From assembly GCA_022701365.1 (NCBI GenBank), contig JAKUHH010000290.1, forward strand, positions 248,001-312,000: a DNA stretch of 64,000 nucleotides, written 5' to 3'. Position 1 is the stretch's first letter; each line of letters begins with the position of its first letter. The notes below the pieces were generated by a model. It saw nothing but the letters and a program-made list of their open reading frames with translations. It did no database searches and was not told where the DNA came from. A program made the position numbers and the translations under genes. The DNA comes from Mycocentrospora acerina (taxonomy: Eukaryota > Ascomycota > Dothideomycetes > Pleosporales). Positions 44,507 through 57,116 of the stretch are shown in pieces.

Positions 44507-47278
44507 ATGCCTCCCACACCACCTTCGACGACTTCCTCCAGCGCAGGACATTCGCCACCAGATCCTCAGTTCCGGGTTGTGCGAAAGAGGAATCGAGTTC
44601 CTCTTTCATGTGGACCATGCCGACACAGAAAGTGAGTTCCAAGCTGAGCAGATGCAGAATTCCGGGTGAGTGCTCACATCTACAGGCTGAAATGTAATCG
44701 CGGTCATCCATGCGATAACTGCACCAAGCGAGGTGACACATCATCATGTTCGTATGCTGCGCCGGGCAATCGCAAGAAGAGTTCGTCCAGCACGGCCTCA
44801 GCGACGAATCCTGATGACATGCAAAATCGCATTGACCGCCTCGAAGGACTCGTCCTCTCTCTCATGACCAACGGAGCCCAAAGCGCCGGTCCAGTTGCTG
44901 CCCAGGCAGCCATTAACAGCGCTTCTTCAGAACAACATTTCGACTCTAGCAACATGAGCAGCAGAATGAGCAACGACGCTCCCGAGTCGATACCCGAAGA
45001 GGACGCAGACGAAGAGAGCGAGATGGAACATGTCACCAAGTCCATTGGCGTGATGAAAGTGCATAACAACAACCAAAGTTTTTTTGCGTCTGAAGCGCAT
45101 TGGTTTGCCATTTTGGGAGAGGTGTGTACTACACGCGCATGTGCCTGAAGTGAGATATGCTAACAATTGCTAGATTTCAGAAGTGAAAAACTATTTCGCG
45201 GAGCACAAGAAGCAGTACGAAGAACAGTTGAAGCGATACAAAACAACCCTGGGCGAGGAACGCCCACCTGGTACCGCTTTCTTCAGCGGGGGAATTAAGC
45301 GTACTTCCAGGGCCGAGATAATGTCTCAATTTCCTGCCAAGCCCACAGCTGACATACTTGTTTCGCGATTTTTCAATACATACGATCCGGGTATTCATAT
45401 CATTCACGGTCCAACATTCCAGAAGGAATATGACGGACATTGGATGAATCCAGAAGAGACACCCATTGTCTGGATTGGCTTAGTGTTCGCTATGATGTGC
45501 ATAGCACTGCAGTCATACACAAGGGCTGGAGATGAACCGCCGGAGTACAGCAACAAATCGTGGGCCATGTCGAGTGAGTTCAGAGAGCTGACAGCACAAT
45601 GTCTAGTATTAGCGGACATTACCCAACCTTCTACAGTCATGTTGGAAACGCTCATCCTTCATGTCCATGCTGAATATGCCCGCAGCAGGGATGCGGAGCT
45701 GGGGATTTTAGTCAGCATAGGAATCATTGTTCGACTGGCGATGCGGATGGGATTACACCGGGATTCTGGGCCATACAACAGTATATCTGTGTTCCAGGGT
45801 GAGATGCGACGGCGAATATGGGCCGTTATACGGTCGCTGGATCTTCTCTTCTCGTCGCAGGCTGGTTTGCCCCCCATCATACGCCCGCGCGATACGAATA
45901 CAGAAATCCCGCGCAATGTTTACGACGATGAACTGTATGAAGATATGAAGGCTTTGCCACAGTCAAGACCTGAGAACGAAGCAACACCCACGCTATTCCT
46001 CATCAACCGGACGCGTCTCATATATAAACTGGGAGAAGCTATGGATTTGACCGACACTTTAACCTGCTCTTCGTATGATGAGGTCATGAAAGTTGACGCT
46101 GAGGCACGGGAACTGCACAACAGTATTTCACCACATCTGAAATTGCGTTCTATGGATGAGTCTGCACGGGATCCGTCTACACTCATTATGCAGCGCTTTA
46201 CACTTGATCTTCTATTTCTCAAGATCATCTGTGTGCTCCACCGAAAATATCTCACTTATTCACGAACCCTATCCAGGTTTAGGTTTTCGGGAACGGCAGT
46301 AATCGATGCCTCTATGACGATGCTGCAACATCAGGCCACACTACACCGAGAATGCCAACCTGGCGGTCGCCTACGAAACGTGAAATGGTTTATATCTTCG
46401 CTCACCACACACGACTTCTTGCTTGCCGCCATGATTGTGTCTTCGCACCTTTTCCACACATCACGAATGAGTCTACAAGGCCGATCTCCACCAGAAGACG
46501 TGCAAACATGGAGTGCAGAGCAACTGGATGAGATGCTTGCCGCTGAAGAAATGGCTGTCAGTATCTGGGGAACGCTCAAAGACGACTCTATGGAAGCTTA
46601 CAAAGCACATGCGACTCTTAATGTCATGGTGAATCAGCTGAAGAACGACCGGATGATTAGGCAAACACAACAAGTATTCCCGTCTTCAACTTCAACGTTT
46701 CCTGCGACAGCTGCAATGGATGACGCCAATGTTGCTCCGGAACATTCGGCCGCAATGACACTGGGTATGCTTAGCACAGGTGGCATGGCACCCAGCTCAG
46801 CCAATATGTTTGAACAGCGGTATCCAGCATCGATGGCAAATTTGTTGAACGAACCTCCACCACAGCAGCCAACGGGCTTTGTACCGCCATACAACGGAGT
46901 AGTGACGAACGGAGGACTTGAGGGCACACCAAATCCATTCTCTAATCTCTTCGGAGCAACTATTTTTCAAAATCTAGATCTCCCGCCAACCGACAATGTC
47001 AACTGGGTAGGTTTTCCAAATAATCAATTGGTAATTACTAATACGGTCAGGATGCATGGGACAGTTACATCCAAGGACCCAATATGGAGGCAACAAATAG
47101 TTTCCTCCCCATGGACCTTTCTGGGTTACCAGTACCAACCGATTCAAACGATGCACCCGAAGCAAACATACCACCTACACAGCAACGCAGTCAAAGAACG
47201 AACGCTTTTGGGCAAAATGTCTTTATGGGGGTGAGCAATCCCCAAAACGCTACATACAATCAAACCTTCGCAGACTGA
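44507..47278 (+). CDS. Zn2Cys6 transcription factor with fungal-specific regulatory domain
   Basis: Four exons: 44507-44631, 44686-45121, 45174-47006, 47051-47278; 873 codons plus TGA. The zinc cluster has Cys 35, 38, 45, 51, 54 and 63 (CGPCRHRKLKC...CDNC...C) and is split by the first intron, a common arrangement. A short heptad-like segment (DDMQNRIDRLEGLVLSLM) follows as a likely dimerisation helix. The middle holds the fungal_trans domain (FFNTYDPGIHIIHGPTFQKEY, LVFAMMCIALQS, YARSRDAELGILVSIGIIVRLAMRMGLHRDSG, GEMRRRIWAVIRSLDLLFS). The C-terminus is long, Pro/Asn/Gly-rich and probably activating. It should be a sequence-specific nuclear regulator; targets cannot be inferred, and no biosynthetic cluster is adjacent. 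Confidence 0.93.
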
Positions 47279-47877
47279 AAATGTCAGGCGGACTCTAAAA
47301 CAAGCTCTGGAGAGAAATATCTATGGGGCTTCGTAAAGTACTAGCAACACGACCGAGTGTTCGACTTGGAGAGATAGGAAGTAGAATGGTGGTATGGAAC
47401 TTGATGTCAGGACGACTGGAGGATATCTATGCTTGCTGAAGGATACTCAACTCATTCAAAATGTTTTTGGAGATGTAGAAATAAGTAATTAAATACATTC
47501 ACGAGTCGTGCCATTCGTCCAGCTGATCCTTTTCTGTGGATGGGGGAAAGTATAGCCGGTTGGATGAGGCGCAGCACAGCCCCGCATTGGGTCAGCATGA
47601 AGCCATCAATTCATGTCTTCAGCTTGCCAGCCTAGCCATCCTCTCTCTCTCATGCCCACGAAGTTGTGTTCCACACGCTGCTTCATCGCGCCTCACATAG
47701 AACGCCTCTCCTATGCACATCCTGGACTACGTTGAATCAAGCTTCGATCACTGGTCGCGCATTGAAAAATCGCCCCACTTTGTACCTTGAACTACCACTG
47801 GCGCGTCAACATCATTGTATCAGAAGAAATTCGCAAAACTTTAGAGTGTATAGTCAAGCATATACTACAGAACCAAC
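47279..47877. other. Interval between regulator and small unknown gene
   Basis: About 600 nt with no supported gene. A CT-rich run near 47.64 kb may belong to the promoter of the downstream gene. Confidence 0.45.
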
Positions 47878-48369
47878 ATGGCCGAGTCAACAGTCATGCC
47901 GATCCCAAACAGCAACATCATCTCCCCCATCGACCGCGCGGGTACTTCTTTCCCACATAAGACGAGCGCAGCAGTAGTCTCCCAGACACCGCTTATCGAT
48001 ACGACAAAGCCGGCTATAAATGCCACACCAGTAGAACTTGACAGTGTATCAGTGGGGATTGAGAGAAGGGAAACAGGAGATTCGACGAAAGGGGTTGTGC
48101 TTGGAGGAAGCACACGGACGAATGGGGAAGATGAAGAGGCATGTCTACCTAGAATATTACTCCTCGGCTAAAAAATTCCATGAAGCACGGAATTAAGATT
48201 TTGATCGAATGATGGGCTAACATACCAATAGCAGCGCGCTGCTATACTGGCCAGTCGGTTGAAAGACCCGAGCGTTATTGTGAATGTTCCAAGGGAGCCG
48301 ACGGCGGAGGAAGTATTGGCTGCGAAGAGTGCGGAAGGGACAGTTACACCAGGTCATGGATCTATCTAA
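47878..48369 (+). CDS. Small protein of unknown function with probable GC-AG intron, 132 aa
   Basis: Modelled as two exons, 47878-48138 and 48232-48369; 132 codons plus TAA. The ATG context is CCAAC-ATGG. The first exon encodes a Ser/Thr-rich leader. No GT donor fits the frame, but the sequence GAG|GCATGT at 48138/48139 gives a GC-AG intron with a GCTAAC branch motif and an AATAG acceptor, and it joins in frame to QRAAILASRLKDPSVIVNVPREPTAEEVLAAK, which has the look of a conserved fungal C-terminal block. The protein has no signal peptide or transmembrane helix. I do not know its function. A two-exon model with a different donor, or two separate frames, remain possible. Confidence 0.6.
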
Positions 48370-49670
48370 GCATTGGTTGATAGGTTAGGTAAGGAATATT
48401 TGGACTGAATCTGCAGAAGTAAAATTTGAGTCTAGAGCATGTTTGGAGTCGAAGTTTTCGTGCTGAATTGTATCTTGCTTAAATTTATGAAGTGCGCCAA
48501 CAGAGGCACTGTAGAAACGGCTTTTGCCTGTCCCTCGTCGAAGCTTATCGTGAACAAGCTTTGATTTGTTACTCTGACGACTTTACTCAATCAAGAGAAC
48601 TTTCGACGCGTTTTTACCAAACGGTTTGCAAGATGGCCAACTTAGCTTACTTTTTAAAATACTGTACGAGAGTAAATTTAATGAGCCTTTACACAAACAA
48701 GCAAGTCAAGCGCCACCCTTGATTACACCTCAGTAGTGATCCTTTGAAGCAGTGATGAAAAGCTCATGGGATGTGTTTGGTTGTGTTTTCATCACTTCGA
48801 ATTTCATTTTAACCATGACATCATATGCGGCTCTAATGGCCAAAACTCGCATCTCTTATTTATATCTGCTGACGATTCATTTGGTTGATTTCGCCTGCTA
48901 TTTATTTCCTGCGGCCCAAAATCAGGCGACCCGTTTTGCTCCCACGCGAACTCTAGCAGCTTACTGTGTTCATGTTTTCACGGCGGCACCGAATCTGGAG
49001 CCTTGAGGTGTTGTTCCAACTCTGAAGCCTCAAAATGCTGCTGCTTTCTTAAATGGAGATTATGCCGTCATTTGATCTGTTGCAGAGCAACATCTCCAAC
49101 ATCAAACATAAAGAAGCCACCAAAGAAACCGTCCAATATGGCTTTAGAGATGCGAGTAAAGTGATGAGTAGGGAGTGTAGGATAACGGCCATTTCACAGA
49201 GTATTAAATCATTCAAGATAATAGCAGGACTTAAGACGGCAACAAGAATAAGCTGCAACTTGTGATCAATTTTCACAAGTTTTTAACACCAAAAAGTTCA
49301 AGAGATAAATCCCGATAAGAAAAAGAAGACCACGCCGTGAGGACTTGATTGATAAATCCTCTTCGCGCACCCTCACGCTCTCAAATAGTGCAACGCTTCA
49401 ACGAAAGACTTGCTTACTCTATTATCAATGAAACGAAAATGCTTTTGAATCGTGCAATCAAATCTGAAATCTTCTTTCAGTACAACCACTCTGAGATTTG
49501 GGTCGATTTAATCCGGTGCTCATGATATCATGCGCCGCTTCGCTCACCTCAGCTAAAGCCTTGGCGTGCATGCAATCAGTCGGTGCCCAATCTACTGCCT
49601 CTAAGTAACGTCATCTTCTACATGCCTTCTCGCCACATCATTTGGTGTAAGATAACAAGAACCACACGCA
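48370..49670. other. Gene-poor interval
   Basis: About 1.3 kb, partly AT-rich. Only short motif-free frames occur. The right end presumably contains the promoter of the gene starting at 49671. Confidence 0.5.
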
Positions 49671-50451
49671 ATGATAACCCAATTGTCACTGGACAGCGAC
49701 GGATTTCTGGATGCTACGCCGCGAGACGCACACGCCGCCATGTAAGCAATGTGGCTCACTGGCTGGTCGTTCCCAACTGAACTAGACTAGTTTTGAATAC
49801 AATGCGAGAAATTCACCGTTATTACGACTTCCCGCTGAACTTCGAAACCGGATCTTTGGCTACGTTTTTGGCGATATGAGCATCGCGTTATCATATAACG
49901 AAAGTGACAGCAGTTATGGAGGTCAAATGAGGCCCCGCAGCACTCCACCCAACGCCCCAGCCTATAGTAAAAAACACAGTCAAAGTGGCATACTAAGAGC
50001 TCTTGAAGTTTGCAGACAGATCTACCATGAATGTCGAGACCTCCCGTTCTCTCTGAATATTTTCCGATATCATGATCCACATAAACGAATACTAGCCCTC
50101 TGGTCAAGTAAGCGACCTCGCCAGATGGCGCTTATTACTTCGTTACGGTTGTATAGTTCTGGAAACTTAGAGGATGCTGCACGGTGGCTTGAAGGCCTTC
50201 GGTATTTCAGCGGCCTGCAACGTATCGAAGTTAAGGTGTGGAATTTTAAAATCAACAATTACAGGATAGACGTGGCTCTAGCTAAGGTGATAGCCTGGCA
50301 GGTAGATTTTGAGCAAAAGGTCAAGGAAAGTGCTAACAAGGACGTGGAGGTTGTTCTTTACCCTGCGTTGAATGCTAAATTATTTGATATGTGGGCAAAG
50401 ACAAAGTATGGCAATCCGCATCCAGAGAACGACATTTCAATGTTCGTTTAG
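49671..50451 (+). CDS. LRNRIF-motif protein of unknown function (family member 2)
   Basis: Two exons: 49671-49741 and 49791-50451; 243 codons plus TAG. The 49-nt intron has a GTAAGC donor and an ACTAG acceptor. The short first exon encodes MITQLSLDSDGFLDATPRDA and then joins to SPLLRLPAELRNRIFGYVFGD, the LPxELRNRIY motif, then GILRALEVCRQIYHECRDLPFSLNIFRYHD and a C-terminal half with a WLEGLRYFSGLQRIEVKVW block. The split codon AT|T and motif spacing match family member 1 at 41454-42410, so they share an ancestral gene structure. There is no signal peptide or membrane helix. Function is unknown; it may be one of a lineage-expanded set of genes in AT-rich surroundings. Confidence 0.78.
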
Positions 50452-51785
50452 GGGACTATTCTTACTGCGAGACTTTCAAAGTCAAATCTAATAAATCTAA
50501 TATTCCTTTCTTACGACTGATTGTCTAACTTCTGTCTTTTCCATGCTGCTTAGACTTTTGCCACTCAGATCCAAAGACATCCTGTAACTTGCTAGATTTC
50601 ACGTGTAAACAATTGTGTGTATCTACACCTACTCTCTTTTAAGGCATCAACAAATTCTGGAAAATATGTCGGAAGAGGGCCAGTGTTTTCATATTTTGGT
50701 CGCAATAGCATTCTCCTGTTTTTAAAAGTCGAGACTTGGTATCGGGCAGTTTCATCCATCATGTAGGTTCTTCCCAACATCGCTCAAAAACCAATCTTAC
50801 TCAAGATCAAATGGCACATCGACAGAATGGAGAACTTTCTTGTTGAGGTGGATGTTGGAAAAGAGAGTTTTATAGAGTAATAATTCGAGTTTAGAGAGAA
50901 ATCGTGAAACTGCTTCAGTTACCGTGCATCATACTTTCCCCATGGTGTCTTTCGTTTTCATGTGGCTTGAGCTGAACGGTGGTGCTAGAAGTTCTGATTG
51001 TTTTCTACATTAAAAGTAATATCAAAATTGCGAATAATGCACCCTGATTCGAGGAGTCCATCTTATGAGGGTACTTTTGATGCTTGCGGTAACCAACAAT
51101 ACCACTTCCATTACATGTAGCGGATTGGTGAATTTCTTCTATTGTCTACCTATGTAAAACATACTGTAATTGTGATGACGAAATATCTCTAATTATAAGG
51201 ATCGATCTTGTCGCATCCTCTGATCTTTCTCTGTTTCTTCTGATCGCTGTCCCATTATTTACTACATTTGATTATTCTCTCTTGATCTAACCAAAATCTT
51301 CCACAGTGAAGGTATTTTAATTCGACACTAGAGCGTAGTTCGCAAATTACATGCTCTCGGTTGCTCAGCTTTGCGATACATAATAACACCCTCTGAATCC
51401 TCTGCAGTGCTACGATGCAACTAGAAACACTGATGGCTAGTGGGCTCTCAAGGGTGTGAGATTGTTGTGGGTTATTTTGTTGGTTTGTCTCATCTGCCTC
51501 TATTTGTCTCTGTCTGGTGATACGTTTTCACTCTCGTTCTGAGCACGAGCCATCCTTTCCAATACATTGATCTTCGTTTACAAGTTAAAACCGTTGGTAA
51601 GATTTCATTCGCGTGTTTTGCTGAGCGCTGCCGGAGACGGGTCTAGCATGTGGGATGCTCCAGTCGTTTTGGAGTAGCCTTTTCATCTCGAGGTTATGAT
51701 AAATTGGAGGTAGGCGTAGCTTTCCAATCTTCTAGGCCATTTACCTCACACGTAGTAGTTGTGAATTTCCACAGAATAGCCCGAA
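50452..51785. other. AT-rich intergenic interval
   Basis: About 1.3 kb between a plus-strand and a minus-strand gene, both ending here. No coding region is supported, only short frames. A weak TCTC-rich patch near 51.2-51.5 kb is visible. Confidence 0.5.
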
Positions 51786-53305
51786 TCAAACTCGAAAACT
51801 CATCTCGCTACTAGGCCTGGTTTTCGATGACTGTGTCGTGTTCGGAGACCCCATTTCTAGGTCTTCTTTATGCAAAACCTGTGCTTTGTCGGCATGATCA
51901 TATTGAGTTGTAACCGTTTGTGTGAAAAGGATCGCATTCGAGTTTCGTGTCCTCGCAGGCGTATTCGCAACTCCACCCGTATCGTCAGTTTGAACCGGTG
52001 AGTTAAATTTCGAGTATGTCCGCTGACTAACAATACGAGAAGAGACGTGGACCTTGGTGAATAAGCGGACGAAGATGACGCGCATACTAGGAAGACAGGC
52101 GCAGATGATTCCGACGTTCAGTTCGACGACGGAGGTTAAAACGATACCGGATTGTGTCCAGGTAAGATTTTCAACGCAGTTAAAGTAAACAAGGTAGCCT
52201 AGGCGTAACATAGAGGCGACTGTAAACCTGGAACGAGTAGTTTAGCATGCTGAGTGCAAACAATGCAGATACGACTTACAGGGTGCCGACAAAGAACATG
52301 AACGATGCACTCAGCTTCCTCTGCCATGAGAGTCGCAGGCGGGACACCTCGTAAAGCGGGAGAGCGAGCATCCATATGTCCAGTGCAATGCTGATTCCAC
52401 CGTTGATCCAGCCCATAACATTGATGTCGAAACACTTTCCTGTTTCCTGTCCAGCCCAATTCGTCCAGAAGGTATAAATCGGCCAACAAGTAAAGATAGT
52501 AGCAATGGAAAACGATAATCCAAAGATGACGACGAGGACGATGGTTCCCCAAATTAACTTCCGGGTTATGCGCCGCTGAAATATGCGCATAAAGAACAGA
52601 AGAATAGAGAGCTTGATCAACGCGATTTGGAAAAAGTACATGATTAAAAGAAAGTACATGCCGTGGGCAAAGTGTATGAAACTGTCAAACGGTATAGTCC
52701 AGGCGTCTCTGCCGAGCCCACTTGCTATAATCACTCTATCGATGAGAATTACTGCAGGTAGACTCGCTAATAATGCGATGAGTATTGAATAGTCATCTGC
52801 ACCTATTTCTCCAGTGGAAAATAATCGTTTGTATATTAGCCGGGCCAGAACACACACAGCCGACACCACGTAGAGTCCAATATTGACAGCTTTCGTAGCC
52901 TTAAAGTTTCTTCGGATAGGGGCATTGCATGCAGCATCGGTATGGTTTTTTATGGCTATTCGTAGCGGATTCCGTCAGTCTCATTTCTCCGGCTTGATAA
53001 CCGGAAGCACCTACCCATTGATTCTCGAAACGTACAATGCTTGTCTACGCATTTTGATACGATGTGCTTTAGGTCAGTATCAGCACAGAAACATTCGCTG
53101 TTTGTAAGACTACAAGTAGTTTGTTGTATTGCAGTCGAGAAACAAGATTGCTATGAATTGTTGTTAGTGTCTGTCACGAAATCAAACCTTGGACTCAACT
53201 TACTGCACACGCGGGGAGTTTGTCAACCCCTAAGCTGCCGCTATCTTGTGCGAGGCCTAATGTGATCCACGCCAGTAGCGTAAGTAGCAGTTGGAAAGCC
53301 TTCAT
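51786..53305 (-). CDS. CFEM-domain PTH11-type seven-transmembrane receptor
   Basis: Four exons: 53305-53204, 53150-53015, 52955-52280, 52227-51786; 451 codons plus TGA. Residues 1-19 are a signal peptide. A CFEM domain follows with eight cysteines at 33, 37, 47, 54, 56, 68, 73 and 89 in the family spacing (PACAQSC ... CFCAD ... KHC ... AAC). From about residue 100 seven hydrophobic segments form the fungal rhodopsin domain (GADDYSILIAL, FALIKLSILLFFMRIF-like, CFDINVMGWINGGISIALDIWMLALPL). The C-terminal tail is Ser/Thr-rich. In rice-blast fungus the founder PTH11 senses surfaces; CFEM members are largely confined to filamentous ascomycetes. The CFEM exons become visible only after splicing. 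It is intact and appears functional. Confidence 0.92.
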
Positions 53306-55626
53306 TGTGCCGACCACCTGCTTGTCGATTCCATAGACGACAAGATTCTTTGTGTCGTGGACAATGTCGTTGAAGATAAGATGGGAGGAATAGGAAGTCT
53401 GGGGAAATGCTTGATTCTGTAGGGCTAAATGAAATGATGGGGCGATGGCTCAAATTTCACCTTACATGCACTCCCTGTCCTTTTGTGACGGCTCGGAATA
53501 TGTCCCCCGCAGAACCGCATGCCTAACGAACAACCACATCAGCACTAGCTACCCCATGGATTTCCACAACGGAGTCTCTCCCTGCAGCTGTCATTCGTGG
53601 TGCAGATGCACTAAGACGCGGAACATGTCTGAATGGGCCTCGCCCAAGCCACATTTACGCATTCAGCATTGCTCCGAGATGGATAGGGTTTGCGCCACTG
53701 ATCGTGGCGTTGTATTCCAGGAACCGGCAAGTAGGTACATAGCCGCAGCCGCAAATGAGAACAAAGAATGGCAATCGCGTAATGTCTCAGGGTTAAGGTG
53801 CTAGTCAGAATGGGTTGATCAGCATGGATTTGTTTGGGTGGGTATCTTTCCCGTAGCTGCACACATGGAACCACTAAACTAGGTCGTGTCGCTTCTTCGG
53901 AGGACACGAGCCTGACATGTTCGCTTGCCCAATGTCAACACAGATCGATGCGACGGGCGATCCTCGTAGCGTGCATTGAGCAATGCTTATTTCGCACCTC
54001 ACCCAAACTTCTCCAATACACGGCAGTTCCTGGAGGTTGCATGACAAAGAAATGGCTCGCGAGTCGCTCCTACATGAACTACTGCATACGGCTGACCAGT
54101 CTGCGATCCAACACCATCCATCCATCTGTCTAGGGTATGTGCAGTTGTAGATATCTCAAGACGCTTTACAAAGATGTCATCCGAGGCTGGACGACAATGT
54201 GAATGCTCAAAACTCAGACAGCGGACGCGTCTCCGTGTGCACGAGTGAAAGCAGATCAACACACTAATCGCGCATCGCCCCTCTCCATTGCGTTCTTTAA
54301 GTTTCCTCTTCGTGCCCAACATGGCAACCTCATTACGCACACCACGCCTCAGGCTCTGGGACATACTGGCCTGAGATAGCGGAGGTCATGCACAATGATA
54401 TCTCGCTTCTCGCCAAGACAATTACAACATGTCGCTTTTGTTCAACAAGCGAGAGGATCCATCTAGAACTACTGCCTAACAGCTACGATCTGGCACTAGA
54501 TCCGAGCCGTGCGGAAACCGACCAGTTTGTGGCATCCGTTATAGCCTTCTTTCACAACATCTTCTCAGCCGAGTTACTCCGAATCGTACATAGGACCATT
54601 CTTGTACAACTTGACATGCGCGGGAAACTGTCCCGGGCCCTTCTCTCCGTACACCAAATGGATCTAGTGGTCATGATAGATAGCGGTCGATGACATACAT
54701 GGCAAAGCATCCTGGCATTCAAACACATGCACGCGCGCGCTGGTGTGTGTTTGGGCAGCGTGACTGGGTACTGCCGATGAAGCGGAACAGTAAATTCTTC
54801 GCTGGACACTGCACAGTGCCCAAGACAAGAAAATTCAATCAATATGAGTAGGGTCCCCATGCAGCAAGGTAAACCCTGAAAAAGTTAAAAAATATACTCA
54901 CTGAACACAGATAGAGTTCAGGAATCTGTTTTTTTACTGTAGCATCCACAAGCTGTTAACGGAGCGTGTTCCTACAATGGATTTCGAATATAGCTTTGCA
55001 ACCCGACTGTTCCAGTGCTACCTCGTTTCTACATGTAAACCCAACATTTACACTCTACCACTCAGGAACCAGACGATGTAAGGATGCGATGTTTGAATAC
55101 CTACACATTGATGCCTGAACACCTACATATTGATGCCACTCTCAACCAAGCAACAATTTCAAGCCTGCTGCCCTGAATATCTTCCCCCCATTACATTTTT
55201 CCGGGATGTTCCCCTTATCTCCTACTCGCCGAAACAATACTTCTCGATGGCACTTAAAGCGATCCGCACAGTCGTATGAAGTGACGGAGTTGTGACTTTC
55301 TAATCATACGAAACTCCAAGATTGTGGTACTCAGCTCATACACGCCTCGTAGTTTCGCTTTGAGCAATTTGGTACCCGCTAACAGTCGTAACTGACCCGA
55401 AATTCTTATAGCACCTGTCGTATCCGCTTCAGCCCTGTTGTAGCAGCAGTGCCATGCCAAACGGTAGGCCCCAGCGCCACCCCTCCCCCTCCGTTTCGCT
55501 TTACATCTAGCTACATAATCCGTCCCTTCTTGGTGTCTTCGAGTACTTTCATAGTGTCTGATCACGTGATGTACAATCGGGGTCTCCGAACTCGAAGCCT
55601 GTGCAGAAGTCCGAGTGCGAGGGCAG

Positions 55627-55726
55627 TCGTAATTTGGATCTCGTGCGAACGGCTCGGACTTGGATCTCGTGCCAACGGTCCGAACTTGAGCGTGTACGAG
55701 CGGTCCGAACTTGAGGCATGTACGAG
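55627..55726. repeat. Degenerate ~25-bp tandem repeat
   Basis: Four units begin near 55627, 55653, 55679 and 55704, each about 25-26 bp. Core elements are TCCGAACTTGAG / TTGGATCTCGTG followed by an (A/G)CGG- or ACGAG-type end. Adjacent copies are 60-90% alike by eye. Confidence 0.8.
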
Positions 55727-57094
55727 TAATAATGAGGACCTAAAACTCCGGCCCTCTGTTGACTATCCACCTTTCCTCTATTTTCTGTTACACAACTACC
55801 GTCTCGACTTCCACCTTGCATACCCTTATTCTTGTCGTATTTCTACAAATCGATGCCATGTAATCACCTATATTTACTTGTAACAAGATACCTTGGACAC
55901 AGAGCATATTGCATCGCAAACAATACTTCTTTTTTGAACTGCCATCTAATTCCTTGTCCCTTGGTACACAGAAAAGTTGCATCAACTAGATAACAGCCCG
56001 TCCACAGTTTATGCCGTCTTTCTTCCTCATACAACACGGCTAGCTATACTATCCAATCGCAGAATAAACTCCATCATTACCTTTCCGCGGTACTCTCTTC
56101 TGTTTGTCCCGTAAATCGGTACTCCGCTTATTCTGTGGACAATCGGTTACCCTATTCCCTGCCCAAACAGCCACTTCTCTATGATCTGCACAACTACGGC
56201 AACGCAAAAACCCATGACAAATTCTCCATCAAAAGAAAAACAAAGCATAACACACGAGTCCAACGCATCCCAACCACCCCACTACGCCCCCATCTCCCAT
56301 ACACGTCACCTCCGTACTGCAAGACAAAGAACAGATGTGAATTGCATCCACAAAGCTGCAATGACGCGTTGAACAAAACAGTTCAAATCAACCCATCTAC
56401 AATCACCATAGAACAAGTTGAAGTCGCTCCACAATCTCTCCATCGCTTCAGCCCCCAATTCTCCAGCTCTGACACCATGTGAAGCAGTGCAGGGTAGGAT
56501 GCCCTGCAGTAAACATGTCGTGACATGACTCAACCCGACTGCCCAGGGAGAAGATGAGGCGCTGTGGTCTGGTCTGGGGGGTGGGGGGTGGAATGAAATG
56601 GACTAGACTAGGCTGACCCGATCCAACTGGGATCCCGAGTAGGCGGACTCGATACGCCACACCACGCCACACCGCACCATGCGACAACACACCACGACAC
56701 GCCATAATACGGCGATACGAGGATGCGACAAGCCACAAGCAGAGTTGCTTATGCATGCGTTCATGCAGGCTGTAATAGGTACTGCAGGAGTGCTGGGTTG
56801 AGAAGCCTCGTCGTGGTTTGATGCCATGCAGTATTGCTCCTTACTCCACCTCACCTTGCTCTCCTGAAAGGGTTGGCGCACTCCTAGATAATAATCATCC
56901 AGTAGACATTGTTTCACTCGCAGTAGAAATCCGTAAAAAATCATAGAATAAAATAAATAGGGGAAAGAGTAAGTCCACAGTCACTTTTTTTGTGAAGGGC
57001 ATTTTTCTTTTAATCTTCATCACACATTCGAAATGGCTGTAACTATTCATCTCTACATTACTTTTAGTGACTGTAAATGGTTCATTCGTTAGTG

Positions 57095-57116
57095 GGTTGG
57101 TTGGTTGGTTGGTTGG
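57095..57116. repeat. GGTT microsatellite
   Basis: About five perfect GGTT units in succession. Confidence 0.9.

Noticed and set aside
53445..53804. 119-codon plus-strand Cys-rich frame, considered as a small secreted protein
   Set aside because: It lacks a signal peptide and regular cysteine spacing.
54388..54693. 101-codon plus-strand frame
   Set aside because: No motif, no neighbouring exon and no conserved composition.
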